Notes under the pieces: generated by a model | Databases searched by the model: none | Told to the model about the DNA's origin: nothing | What the model saw: the letters and a program-made list of their open reading frames with translations, nothing else | Origin: Pseudochrobactrum sp. sp1633 | GTDB taxonomy: Bacteria; Pseudomonadota; Alphaproteobacteria; Rhizobiales; Rhizobiaceae | Direction: 5' to 3' | Length of the DNA stretch: 64,000 nt | Assembly (NCBI RefSeq): GCF_030376605.1 | Contig: NZ_JARRAE010000001.1 | Coordinates: 310,001-374,000 of the forward strand | Position numbers and translations under genes: made by a program | Shown here: piece by piece, positions 37,833 through 46,394 of the stretch | How the letters are laid out: the number at the start of each line of letters is the position of its first letter | Numbering within the stretch: the stretch's first letter is position 1

Positions 37833-39154
37833 GTTCGGAATTTATTACCCTTTTCATGTTTGCCACAATGATGGTGCTGCTGATGACAGGGCAGCGCGTG
37901 TTTGGTGTTATCGGCTTTGTCGGTTCACTGGCGGCGCTGCTGCTCTGGGGCAATGGCGCGTTTGAAATGCCGTTCAATGCCACTTTTGCGGTGCTGAACT
38001 GGTATCCTCTGATTACCGTGCCGTTCTTCGTATTCATGGGCTATATGCTCTCGGAATCCGGCATTGCCAGTAATCTCTACCGCATGTTCCATGTCTGGTT
38101 CGGCGGTATTCGTGGTGGTCTGGCACTCGGCACCATCGGGCTGATGGTGATCATTTCCTGCATGAACGGTCTGAGCGTTGCCGGTATGGCCATTGGCGCA
38201 ACTGTTGCGCTGCCGGAACTGCTGAAGCGCGGCTATAACAAGATTATGGTGACCGGTGTTATTCAGGCGGGCAGCTCGCTTGGTATTCTGATCCCGCCGA
38301 GTGTGGTTCTGGTGCTGTATGCGATGATTGCGCGTCAGCCGGTACTGCAATTGTGGCTTGCCGGTATTGGCCCTGGTCTTTTGATGGCAGGGTTATTTGC
38401 AGCCTATATTTATATCCGTTGCCGGATTAATCCGGAACTCGGACCAACTTTGCCAAAAGAAGAACTCGACAGCATTACTTGGGCGGAGAAGTTTTCAACG
38501 CTGCGCGCCGGTCTGCTGCCGCTGATTATTTTCGGCCTGATGATGGGGCTGTTCCTGACCGGTATAACCAGTCTGGTGGAGAGCTCGGTGGTTGGTGCAT
38601 TGTTGGCAACACTGGCAGCACTGTTTACCGGACGCATGACCAAAGCGGTTTGGGAAACAACAACCCGTAACTCGCTGATGATCTCTTGTATGTTTCTCTG
38701 GATCATTCTGGCGGCACTGTGCTTTTCGTCTGTCTATGACGGGCTTGGTGCGGTGAAGGCGATTGAAAAATTGCTGATTGGCACGTTTGATTTGTCGCCG
38801 TGGACAATTCTCATCCTGATGCTGCTGTCATTCGTTGTGCTTGGCATGTTTCTGGATGACACGGCGATGCTGGTTATTGTGGCGCCGCTTTATATTCCGT
38901 TGGTCAAAAGCCTCGGATTCAACGCGATCTGGTTCGGTATTCTCTACACGATCACCTGTCAGATTGCCTATATCACCCCGCCATTTGGCTACAATCTCTT
39001 TATGATGCGGGCATTGGCACCGTCCACGGTGACTATGCTCGATATCTATAAATCTATCGTTCCGTTCTTCTTCCTGATGGTGCTGACGGTCATCATTCTG
39101 ATGATCTTCCCGCAGATCGCTCTGTGGCTGCCCAACTGGTATTCGGGACGTTGA
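37829..39154 (+). CDS. dctM: TRAP transporter large permease subunit
   Basis: A 441-residue inner membrane protein, the transport subunit of the TRAP system. It has about twelve hydrophobic segments, with the DctM features NWYPLITVPFFVFMGYMLSE, then GGIRGGLALGTIGLMVIISC, the MITG-like VIQAGSSLGILIPPSVVLVL and FLDDTAMLVIVAPLYIPL. It starts inside the dctQ stop (ATGA), so the two are coupled. A hairpin-rich gap follows before the binding-protein gene. Confidence 0.94.
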   Translation: MSSEFITLFMFATMMVLLMTGQRVFGVIGFVGSLAALLLWGNGAFEMPFNATFAVLNWYPLITVPFFVFMGYMLSESGIASNLYRMFHVWFGGIRGGLALGTIGLMVIISCMNGLSVAGMAIGATVALPELLKRGYNKIMVTGVIQAGSSLGILIPPSVVLVLYAMIARQPVLQLWLAGIGPGLLMAGLFAAYIYIRCRINPELGPTLPKEELDSITWAEKFSTLRAGLLPLIIFGLMMGLFLTGITSLVESSVVGALLATLAALFTGRMTKAVWETTTRNSLMISCMFLWIILAALCFSSVYDGLGAVKAIEKLLIGTFDLSPWTILILMLLSFVVLGMFLDDTAMLVIVAPLYIPLVKSLGFNAIWFGILYTITCQIAYITPPFGYNLFMMRALAPSTVTMLDIYKSIVPFFFLMVLTVIILMIFPQIALWLPNWYSGR

Positions 39155-39159
39155 TAAAC

Positions 39160-39216
39160 GCAGTTTAAGTACGCAGTGCATAACGCAGTTCAAAAAAGGC
39201 AAAAAGCCAAAACTGC
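39160..39216 (+). promoter_or_regulatory. Intercistronic hairpin between dctM and dctP
   Basis: CGCAGTT (39184-39190) pairs with AACTGCG (39210-39216), and GGC-AAAAA-GCC forms an inner stem. ACGCAGT is repeated three times between 39162 and 39190. Such hairpins commonly stabilise or insulate the mRNA so that the binding protein is made in excess over the membrane subunits. Confidence 0.6.
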
Positions 39217-39325
39217 GGTGAAGGGAACTAAGCCTGAATGTGAAGTAGTTTGTTATCGCAGTTTTTGACGGAAAACCGGTTATCATTTTTCCTAAAACTG
39301 CTCCATTGCGACGGGAGACACGCAA

Positions 39326-40396
39326 ATGAGTGACAGCAAATTTCTGAATAAGCGCGACTTTCTTAAAAAGTCTGCATTGACCACTGTCGGGGCGGTTGGT
39401 GCAACTGCACTCGCCACACCTTATGTGAAAGCACAGAGCCCGATTAAATGGCGCCTGCAAACCTATGCAGGGCCGGCTCTGGCCGAACATGTTATCAAAC
39501 CTTCCATTGATGCTTTCAACAAGGCAGCCAATGGCGAGATGGTGATCGAGCTTTTTACCTCCGATCAGCTGGTGCCGCAGGGCGAGTTGTTCCGCGCGGT
39601 GCAGGCGGGCACCATTGACGCGGCGCAGTCTGATGATGACTCAATGGCATCGCCGGTGGATGTGTCGGTTTTCGGGGCGTATTTCCCGTTCGCCTCGCGT
39701 TACAGCCTTGATGTGCCGGTGCTGTTTAACTGGTATGGCCTAAATGAAATCTGGGAAGAAGCCTATAAGGAAATTCCGGGTGTAACATGGCTCAGCGCCG
39801 GTTCATGGGATCCGTGTAACTTCGCAACCACCAAGCCAATCCGCTCGCTGGAAGATCTCAAAGGCCTCCGCGTCTTTACCTTCCCGACAGGCGGCCAGTT
39901 CCTTACCCGATTTGGCGTAGTGCCTGTAACTCTGCCTTGGGAAGATATTGAAGTGGCCATTCAGACCGGCGAGCTTGACGGCGTGTGCTGGTCGGGTGCG
40001 ACCGAAGTTTATACGGTCGGTTGGGCTGATATTAATAAGTATTATCTCACCAATAATATCAGCGGCGCATGGGCGGGTTCTTATTTTGCCAATACGGAAA
40101 AATGGAATGCGGTGCCTGCGCATTTGCAGCAGCTGTTTAAACTGAGCATGGATAACTCTCATTATTACCGCCAGCATTGGTACTGGTGGGGCGAAGCCCA
40201 TTACCGCACCACCGGTGGCAAGCTTGAACTGACGACTATTCCGGAAGCGGAATGGAGCAAGGTTGAAGATGAGGCTATGAAGTTCTGGGACGAAGTGGCC
40301 GCGAAAAGCGAACGCAGCGCCAAAGTGGTCGAAATCCTGAAGAAATATCAGGAAACCATGCGTAAGGCAGGAGCACCGTATCGCTACGGAGCATAA
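39326..40396 (+). CDS. dctP: TRAP transporter solute-binding protein (DctP/TakP type)
   Basis: A 356-residue periplasmic protein. The N-terminus KRDFLKKSALTTVGAVGATA ends near YVKAQ and looks like a Tat-type signal with KR in place of RR. The mature part resembles the TakP branch: VIELFTSDQLVPQGELFRAV, then QAGTIDAAQSDDD, LKGLRVFTFPTGGQFLTRFG with the conserved arginine that usually binds a substrate carboxylate, and IQTGELDGVCWSGATEVYTV. It would capture an organic acid or amino-acid-like solute for DctQM. It lies 171 bases behind dctM and 83 bases ahead of the GS-like gene. Confidence 0.92.
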   Translation: MSDSKFLNKRDFLKKSALTTVGAVGATALATPYVKAQSPIKWRLQTYAGPALAEHVIKPSIDAFNKAANGEMVIELFTSDQLVPQGELFRAVQAGTIDAAQSDDDSMASPVDVSVFGAYFPFASRYSLDVPVLFNWYGLNEIWEEAYKEIPGVTWLSAGSWDPCNFATTKPIRSLEDLKGLRVFTFPTGGQFLTRFGVVPVTLPWEDIEVAIQTGELDGVCWSGATEVYTVGWADINKYYLTNNISGAWAGSYFANTEKWNAVPAHLQQLFKLSMDNSHYYRQHWYWWGEAHYRTTGGKLELTTIPEAEWSKVEDEAMKFWDEVAAKSERSAKVVEILKKYQETMRKAGAPYRYGA

Positions 40397-40419
40397 TTAA
40401 AATTTACAAAAAACTGTCG

Positions 40420-40441
40420 TCGCCGGAGGGGCGGCGACACT
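40420..40441 (+). promoter_or_regulatory. Intercistronic hairpin between dctP and the GS-like gene
   Basis: GTCGTCGCC and GGCGGCGAC form a 9-pair stem (one G-T) around GGAGG with no T tract. It is more likely an mRNA-stabilising element at the end of dctP than a full terminator, since the operon continues. Confidence 0.6.
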
Positions 40442-40479
40442 CCATTCTAATAAAATGCCGATGAAGCACGGAGTTGTAA

Positions 40480-41850
40480 ATGACCGGAAACCTGACTTTT
40501 GACGCGCTGAAAAAAGCGGTCGCCAATGATGAGATTGATACCGTGCTCGTCTGCCTGACAGATATGCAGGGTCGCCTTGTCGGCAAGCGTTTCTATGCGC
40601 AGTTTTTTGTCGAGTCAGCCTATGACGAAACACATGGCTGCAGCTATTTGCTGGCGGATGACATTGATATGGAGCCGGTTGCCGGATATGAGGCCGCGAG
40701 CTGGGACAAAGGCTATGGCGATTTTGTCATCAAACCGGATATGTCTACGCTGCGGCTTGCGCCCTGGCTTGAAAAAACTGCTCTGGTTCTGTGCGATGTG
40801 CTCGATCATCATGATCATTCAGATCTCGCGCATTCACCGCGCGCTATGCTTAAAAAACAGCTTGCTCGGTTGAAAGAGCGCGGCTACCGCGCCTATTTTG
40901 CCTCGGAGCTTGAATTCTATCTCTTTGATGAGACCTATAAATCTGCGCGCGATAAATACTGGAAGCAGATGGATACATCCTCGCCCTATATTCAGGATTA
41001 TATGATCCATCTGACCAGCAAGGAAGAAACCGTGTTGCGCGCCATGCGCAATAACCTCGCGAAGGCCGGAATTCCGATTGAGAATTCCAAGGGCGAGGCA
41101 GGTTCCGGACAGCAGGAACTGAATGTGCGCTATGCGGAAGGTCTGGATATGGCCGACCGCCATGTCATTATGAAAAATGCGATGAAGGAAATTGCTGAAG
41201 CGCAGGGTAAATGCATCACCTTCATGGCTAAATATGATTATGAAAAGGCCGGAAGCTCCAGCCATGTGCATAATTCGCTGTGGAGTCTGGATGGCAGCAA
41301 GTCGCTGTTTTATGATCCTGATGCGCCTTATACCATGTCGCCTTTAATGCGCTCATGGGTAGCCGGACAGCTGAAATATGCCGCTGATTACACCTATTTC
41401 CTCGCGCCTTATGTCAATTCCTACAAGCGGTTTCAGGCAGGCACTTTCGCGCCGACCAAGATCACATGGAGCCGCGATAACCGCACGGCCGGATTCCGTC
41501 TTTGCGGCGAGGGCACTAAGGCAATCCGCATAGAATGTCGTATCGGCGGTTCTGATCTCAACCCTTATCTGGCTTTTGCAGCGCTGATTGCCGCGGGCTT
41601 ACGCGGGATTGATGAAAAACTGGAACTGGAGGAGCCGTTTGTCGGTGATGCTTATGCGGCGGTGAAGCTGCAAGAAATTCCATACACGCTGCGCGATGCC
41701 ATCTCGACGCTTAAGAACTCCGAGTTTTTGAAAGAGGCTTTGGGCGAGAAAGTTCTCAATCACTATGTCCATACGGCAGATTGGGAACAGGTTGAATATG
41801 ACCGCCGTGTCACTGACTGGGAGTTACATCGTGGTTTCGAGCGCTACTAA
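40480..41850 (+). CDS. Glutamine-synthetase-family ligase (gamma-glutamyl-amine synthetase type)
   Basis: A 456-residue protein of the GS type I fold. The ATP/glutamate site is visible in YFASELEFYLF, GEAGSGQQELNVRYAEGLDM, SSSHVHNSLWSLDGS, FQAGTFAPTKITWSRDNRTA and IECRIGGSDLNPYLAFAALI. The C-terminal tyrosine loop that is adenylylated in true GlnA (NLY) is absent, and the N-terminus reads VLVCLTDMQGRLVGKRF. These features place it with PuuA/IpuC/GlnA4-type enzymes that join glutamate to an amine through its gamma-carboxyl, using ATP. It sits between a TRAP transporter and two dehydrogenases, which fits an amine or amino-alcohol catabolic route. Confidence 0.88.
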   Translation: MTGNLTFDALKKAVANDEIDTVLVCLTDMQGRLVGKRFYAQFFVESAYDETHGCSYLLADDIDMEPVAGYEAASWDKGYGDFVIKPDMSTLRLAPWLEKTALVLCDVLDHHDHSDLAHSPRAMLKKQLARLKERGYRAYFASELEFYLFDETYKSARDKYWKQMDTSSPYIQDYMIHLTSKEETVLRAMRNNLAKAGIPIENSKGEAGSGQQELNVRYAEGLDMADRHVIMKNAMKEIAEAQGKCITFMAKYDYEKAGSSSHVHNSLWSLDGSKSLFYDPDAPYTMSPLMRSWVAGQLKYAADYTYFLAPYVNSYKRFQAGTFAPTKITWSRDNRTAGFRLCGEGTKAIRIECRIGGSDLNPYLAFAALIAAGLRGIDEKLELEEPFVGDAYAAVKLQEIPYTLRDAISTLKNSEFLKEALGEKVLNHYVHTADWEQVEYDRRVTDWELHRGFERY

Positions 41851-41877
41851 TTTAAGAATTGTAAAAGGAATGAAGCC

Positions 41878-43263
41878 ATGAGCGAAGTGGCGAGACTGAT
41901 TTCTCCGATTGATGGCTCTGTTTATGCGGAACGAGCCTGCCTTGATCTTGCGCAGGCGCAGGCTGTTGTCTCTGCGGCCAGACAGGCACAGACAGGCTGG
42001 GCAGCGCTGACCATTGCTGAACGCGCAGGATATTGCTCGGCAGCGCTAGCTGCTCTGGCTGCGATGAATGACGAGCTGGTGCCGGAAATTGCCTGGCAAA
42101 TGGGACGGCCGGTACGCTATGGCGGGGAAAATGGCGGTGTGCAGGAGCGCGGCCAATATATGATTAATATAGCGGAAGAGGCGCTTAAGCCTCTGGTGCC
42201 GGAAGAGAAAGACGGTTTCCGCCGCTATGTGAAGCATGTGCCGCTTGGCGTGGTGATGGTAATCGCACCGTGGAACTATCCGTATCTGACAGCAGTGAAC
42301 ACAATTATTCCCGCGCTTATGGCGGGTAATACAGTTATCCTCAAACACGCTACGCAAACACTGCTGGCTGGTGAGCGCTTTGCCAAGGCTTTTGAAATTG
42401 CAGGCCTGCCGAAAGGTGTGTTCAGCAATGTGGTGCTGGGACATGCGACTACGGAAGCGTTGCTGGCTTCCGGCACGATTGATCATGTGAATTTCACCGG
42501 TTCAGTCGGTGGTGGTCGTGCGATTGAAAAGGCTGCTGCGGGTACTTTCATGAGCATCGGGCTGGAGCTTGGCGGTAAAGATCCTGCCTATGTACTGCCG
42601 GATGTCAATGTTGATCATGCGGTTGCCAATCTCGTGGATGGTGCATTTTTCAATTCCGGCCAGTGCTGCTGCGGTATTGAGCGCATCTATGTGCATGAGG
42701 CGGTCTATGACAAATTTGTTGACGGTTTTGCTGAGCTGACCAGCCAATATGTGGTGGGTAATCCGCTGGATGCATCCTCAACTCTGGGGCCGATGGCGCA
42801 TGCCCGTTTTGCCGATCTGATCCGAGAGCAAAAGGTCGAATCGCTGCGTAAGGGTGCGAAAGCCCATATCAATATGCAGGTTGAGAATGACCGTGCGGGG
42901 TCGCCTTATATCGCGCCGGAAGTGCTGACCAATGTTGATCACCAGATGAGTGTGATGCGCGAAGAAAGCTTCGGGCCGATTGTAGGCATTATGAAAGTGC
43001 GCAGCGATGAAGAGGCTGTTGCGCTGATGAATGACAGCAATTTTGGCCTCACAGCATCGCTCTGGACACCGGATACGGATCGTGCGGCTAATATCGCCGA
43101 TCAGATTGAAACCGGCACCGTGTTTATGAACCGCTGTGACTATCTCGATCCGGGACTGGTCTGGACCGGCGTTAAAGATACGGGCAAGGGCGCTTCGCTG
43201 TCTTCTATCGGTTACGGCAATCTCACCCGTCCGAAATCCTATCATCTGCGTGAAAAAATCTGA
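41878..43263 (+). CDS. NAD(P)-dependent aldehyde dehydrogenase
   Basis: A 461-residue aldehyde dehydrogenase. Features are IAPWNYPYLTAVNTIIPALM, VNFTGSVGGGRAIEKAAAGT, the general base in LELGGKDPAYVLPDV and the nucleophile in FFNSGQCCCGIERIYVHEAV, followed by EESFGPIVGI. It starts 27 bases behind the GS-like gene and 34 bases before the iron-type alcohol dehydrogenase. In this context it could oxidise a gamma-glutamyl-amino-aldehyde to the acid, as PuuC does in putrescine degradation. The substrate is inferred only from the neighbours. Confidence 0.9.
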   Translation: MSEVARLISPIDGSVYAERACLDLAQAQAVVSAARQAQTGWAALTIAERAGYCSAALAALAAMNDELVPEIAWQMGRPVRYGGENGGVQERGQYMINIAEEALKPLVPEEKDGFRRYVKHVPLGVVMVIAPWNYPYLTAVNTIIPALMAGNTVILKHATQTLLAGERFAKAFEIAGLPKGVFSNVVLGHATTEALLASGTIDHVNFTGSVGGGRAIEKAAAGTFMSIGLELGGKDPAYVLPDVNVDHAVANLVDGAFFNSGQCCCGIERIYVHEAVYDKFVDGFAELTSQYVVGNPLDASSTLGPMAHARFADLIREQKVESLRKGAKAHINMQVENDRAGSPYIAPEVLTNVDHQMSVMREESFGPIVGIMKVRSDEEAVALMNDSNFGLTASLWTPDTDRAANIADQIETGTVFMNRCDYLDPGLVWTGVKDTGKGASLSSIGYGNLTRPKSYHLREKI

Positions 43264-43297
43264 TCTGCCTTTGAATTTTGATGTGAAAGCAAATGCA

Positions 43298-44470
43298 ATG
43301 ACAACATTGATCTCGAAATGGAATTTTCCGACCACAGTGCTATTTGGCGCAGGTCGTATTAAAGAATTGCCTGCGGTTTTGGCGGCAGCGGGCATTAAAA
43401 ATCCGCTCTTCGTCACCGATCCGGGACTAGCGAGATTGCCTGTTGTGGCATCAACTCTGGCAGTGCTGGATGAGGCCGGTGTAAAATACGGCACTTTTAC
43501 CGAGGTGAAGCCAAATCCGGTTGAGAGCAATCTGACTGCCGGTGTTAAGGTCTATAATGACGGCGATCATGACGGCGTGATTGCATTTGGTGGTGGTTCT
43601 GCGCTTGATCTTGGCAAGCTGATTGCGTTTCAGGCCAAGCAGACACGTCCGGTCTGGGATTTTGAAGATATCGGCGACTGGTGGACGCGTGCAGACAGTG
43701 CGGTGATTGCACCGGTGATTGCAGTGCCGACAACAGCAGGAACCGGCTCTGAAGTTGGCCGCGCCGGTGTGCTGACCAATGAAGCAACGCATACCAAAAA
43801 AGTGATCTTCCATCCGAAAATGCTGCCGGTAACTGTGATTGCCGATCCGGAACTTTCCGTTGGTATGCCACCATTCATCACCGCTGGCACAGGGCTGGAT
43901 GCGCTGGCGCATTGCTTGGAGGCCTATTGCGCACCAGGCTATCATCCGATGGCAGATGGTATCGCGCTGGAAGGTATCCGTCTGGTGTTTGAAAACCTGC
44001 CGGTAGCCTATGCGAATGGTCGCGATATTACAGCGCGTGCCAATATGATGGCTGCGGCGGCAATGGGTGCAACGGCTTTCCAGAAGGGGCTTGGCGCTAT
44101 CCATTCGCTGTCGCATCCGATCGGTGCGCTTTATGACACACATCACGGCATGACCAATGCGGTCTTCATGCCTTATGTGCTTGCATTTAATCGTGCAGCC
44201 ATTGAAACCCGTATTAATCGTCTGGCTGATTATCTGGGCATTACAGGCGGTTTTGACGGGTTCGTTGCGGCTGTGATGAAGCTGCGCAAAGAGCTGAATG
44301 TGCCGGACAGCCTGCCGGAATTTATCAAAGGTCTGGAAATGGATGACGCCCGCAAGGATATGATTGCGGAAATGGCGATTGTTGACCCGACCGCAGGCGG
44401 CAATCCGGTTGAGCTGACAAAAGACGGCGCGTTGAAGCTGCTTAATCAGGCGCTGGCCGGTACAGCCTGA
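43298..44470 (+). CDS. Iron-containing alcohol dehydrogenase
   Basis: A 390-residue group III alcohol dehydrogenase. The N-terminal NAD(P)-binding part has the segment HDGVIAFGGGSALDLGKLIA and PTTAGTGSEVGRAGVLTNEA. The metal site is in TAGTGLDALAHCLEAYCAPG and IHSLSHPIGALYDTHHGMTN, which supply the aspartate and histidines. I chose ATG 43298 (MTTLISKWNFP); the frame is open further upstream inside the aldehyde dehydrogenase gene, but those residues are not family-like. It is the last gene of the operon, closed by a terminator. Oxidation of an alcohol group on the glutamylated substrate is the inferred role. Confidence 0.92.
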   Translation: MTTLISKWNFPTTVLFGAGRIKELPAVLAAAGIKNPLFVTDPGLARLPVVASTLAVLDEAGVKYGTFTEVKPNPVESNLTAGVKVYNDGDHDGVIAFGGGSALDLGKLIAFQAKQTRPVWDFEDIGDWWTRADSAVIAPVIAVPTTAGTGSEVGRAGVLTNEATHTKKVIFHPKMLPVTVIADPELSVGMPPFITAGTGLDALAHCLEAYCAPGYHPMADGIALEGIRLVFENLPVAYANGRDITARANMMAAAAMGATAFQKGLGAIHSLSHPIGALYDTHHGMTNAVFMPYVLAFNRAAIETRINRLADYLGITGGFDGFVAAVMKLRKELNVPDSLPEFIKGLEMDDARKDMIAEMAIVDPTAGGNPVELTKDGALKLLNQALAGTA

Positions 44471-44493
44471 CAGGATAAACTATTATACACGGG

Positions 44494-44527
44494 AAGAGGC
44501 GGGAGCATAAAGCTTCCGCCTCTTTTT
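44494..44527 (+). terminator. Terminator of the TRAP/gamma-glutamylation operon
   Basis: GAGGCGGGAGC and GCTTCCGCCTC form an 11-position stem (one G-T) around ATAAA, followed by TTTTT. Confidence 0.9.
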
Positions 44528-44540
44528 GGGTGCAAGCATA

Positions 44541-45044
44541 TTATTTGTCGGAGACAAAATCAAAGACCAGTGATCCCCGTTCAGCCAATAGTGGTGCAAC
44601 GAATTCCTTGAATTTTTGATGCTCCGGATCGTAAAAAGCGGGATCGATCACGGCGGGTGTGCCGACATAATAGTTCCGGTCGCCTTCGGAGCGGAATTTG
44701 ACGATAAATGCCTGATCGAAACCCTGACCAAGATTTTCAAAACTGTTCTGCTTGCCTGCATGAATTGAGACAATATAAGGCTCACCATTTCGCAGTGCCG
44801 TATGTTTCATATTTCGAAAACGCAGCAATACTGCCATGCGCTGGGCATCACTCACTTCTGGTTTGTAGTGAAACAATACAATATGGCGAATGACGCTGGG
44901 TTTATAATCCGGCGCTGTAAAGACTTCCGGTTTTACATCCTGTTGAGATGCAACAGGAATATGATTGCCGTTCCAGATGGGTTGTGACTGAGCAGAAGGC
45001 GTGAAAAAGAGTAATATTGCTATTGGTTTAATGAATTGATGCAT
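44541..45044 (-). CDS. Secreted Dabb-domain protein
   Basis: A 167-residue protein. The first 20 residues form a signal peptide (MHQFIKPIAILLFFTPSAQS), then a short linker. From about residue 50 there is a Dabb barrel: VIRHIVLFHYKPEVSDAQRM, FRNMKHTALRNGEPYIVSIH, QAFIVKFRSEGDRNYYVGTP and AFYDPEHQKFKEFVAP. Most Dabb proteins are cytoplasmic, so export is unusual. It has no cysteines. The cytoplasmic Dabb protein at 590-907 is a distant relative. No operon partner; function unknown. Confidence 0.8.
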   Translation of the reverse strand: MHQFIKPIAILLFFTPSAQSQPIWNGNHIPVASQQDVKPEVFTAPDYKPSVIRHIVLFHYKPEVSDAQRMAVLLRFRNMKHTALRNGEPYIVSIHAGKQNSFENLGQGFDQAFIVKFRSEGDRNYYVGTPAVIDPAFYDPEHQKFKEFVAPLLAERGSLVFDFVSDK

Positions 45045-45270
45045 AGAGGCCTCAAAATTTATTTCATAAAATTCAGTAAGTATTTTGAAAATGAATGATT
45101 TTTAATGTGAAATATTATAATTCTGAAAAATATACAAAATATGCTTTAAATAAAAGTGTTTTTTATAAGTTGTTGTATTTGTAATATATTATGCGGTTAC
45201 GTCGTCGGATATGCCGGCAAAATTACAAAATTTTACACTATAAGACTTTACCGGCATAAATTGATGGCAG

Positions 45271-46125
45271 TTAAGGGTGTGCGGCTTCTTCTGCAAGCAC
45301 AGGAACCGGATGGCCGCTTTCATCAACGGCTACCATTGTGAACTCACCTTTGGCGGTCATCAGGCGTTCACCGCTCATCAAATCTTCAGACCAGAGTTCG
45401 GTTGAGACAACAACGGAGCTGCGGCCGGATTTAATAACTTTGGACACCAGTTCAAGAATGGAACCTACACGCACCGGATACTTGAAATCCATCCTGCGGG
45501 AAGAGGCCAGAACGGTTGGCAATCGGCAATAGCGGGTTGCGGCAATGAAGGCGCTTTTGCTCATCTGTGCCATCGCTTCACCACCGAACATTGTGCCATA
45601 GGAATTGGCCTGATCGGCAAATACAACATCAGACATACGCAGCAGCGTCGGCTGGTCATCAGGCGTTTCTGCAGCACTTGCTTGCGGCAGTGATGGCAGG
45701 CTCCATGCTCGGTTTTGTGTCAGCTCGGTTTTGGCTACCATATGGAACAAGCCCCGGGTGCAGAGCACGCGCTCGCCGCCGATCATATTCTCTGCCACCA
45801 TTTCCACTTCAACCGAAAGCGAAGTGCGGCCGACACGGATGACTTTAGCGGTCAGCTCCACAATCTGCCCGAGTTTGACCGGCGCGGTATAATCAATGCG
45901 CTCGCAGGATGCGGTGACAAAAGGCACGCGACCGTGTCGGGTGGCGGCAATGAATGCCACCCGATCCATCAGTGCAAAACCCGCACCGCCGAATAATGTG
46001 CCGTGATGATTGGTATCTCCCGGAAAAACAACCGTCACCAGACGAGAAATCAAAGGGACATCCTGACCATAGATTGCATCGTCAGATGTTTGCATTTTCT
46101 GGTCATCATTCAGGGGCGCTGTCAT
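45271..46125 (-). CDS. Acyl-CoA thioesterase with two hotdog domains
   Basis: A 284-residue protein built of two copies of the YciA/BFIT-type hotdog domain. The first copy (about 22-140) has LVTVVFPGDTNHHGTLFGGA and AFIAATRHGRVPFVTASCER. The second (about 160-275) has MSDVVFADQANSYGTMFGGE and AFIAATRYCRLPTVLASSRR. Each carries the active-site segment G-T-x-F-G-G. Such proteins hydrolyse acyl-CoA to free fatty acid and CoA in the cytoplasm. In the second copy the usual H before G is replaced (NSYGT), so the two sites may differ in activity. Confidence 0.9.
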   Translation of the reverse strand: MTAPLNDDQKMQTSDDAIYGQDVPLISRLVTVVFPGDTNHHGTLFGGAGFALMDRVAFIAATRHGRVPFVTASCERIDYTAPVKLGQIVELTAKVIRVGRTSLSVEVEMVAENMIGGERVLCTRGLFHMVAKTELTQNRAWSLPSLPQASAAETPDDQPTLLRMSDVVFADQANSYGTMFGGEAMAQMSKSAFIAATRYCRLPTVLASSRRMDFKYPVRVGSILELVSKVIKSGRSSVVVSTELWSEDLMSGERLMTAKGEFTMVAVDESGHPVPVLAEEAAHP

Positions 46126-46330
46126 GGATTTGTCCTTGCATGCCTTCGTCGGGTTGCAGAAGGCATGTCCTTATCCGGTATTTAAACACTATCTGCCGCG
46201 CTTTTACGGCGCATAAGACCATTACACAAGGTTTGGTGCAGGCATAGCGATGCCGGTTTTTGACCTATTATATCAGGTAAATATTCCATCTTATTGTTTT
46301 TCAATATTCAATCCGCATTTGTCACATAAT

Positions 46331-46369
46331 AATAAAGGTCGTGACAGTGGGAGCTTCACGGCCTTTATC
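46331..46369 (-). terminator. Hairpin behind the metE remnant
   Basis: Read on the minus strand, ATAAAGGCCGTGA pairs with TCACGACCTTTAT (one mismatch) around AGCTCCCACTG, then TTATTATT. It is the likely original terminator of metE. Confidence 0.6.
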
Positions 46370-46394
46370 ATGTTTGTGATACTTGTCTTTATTG

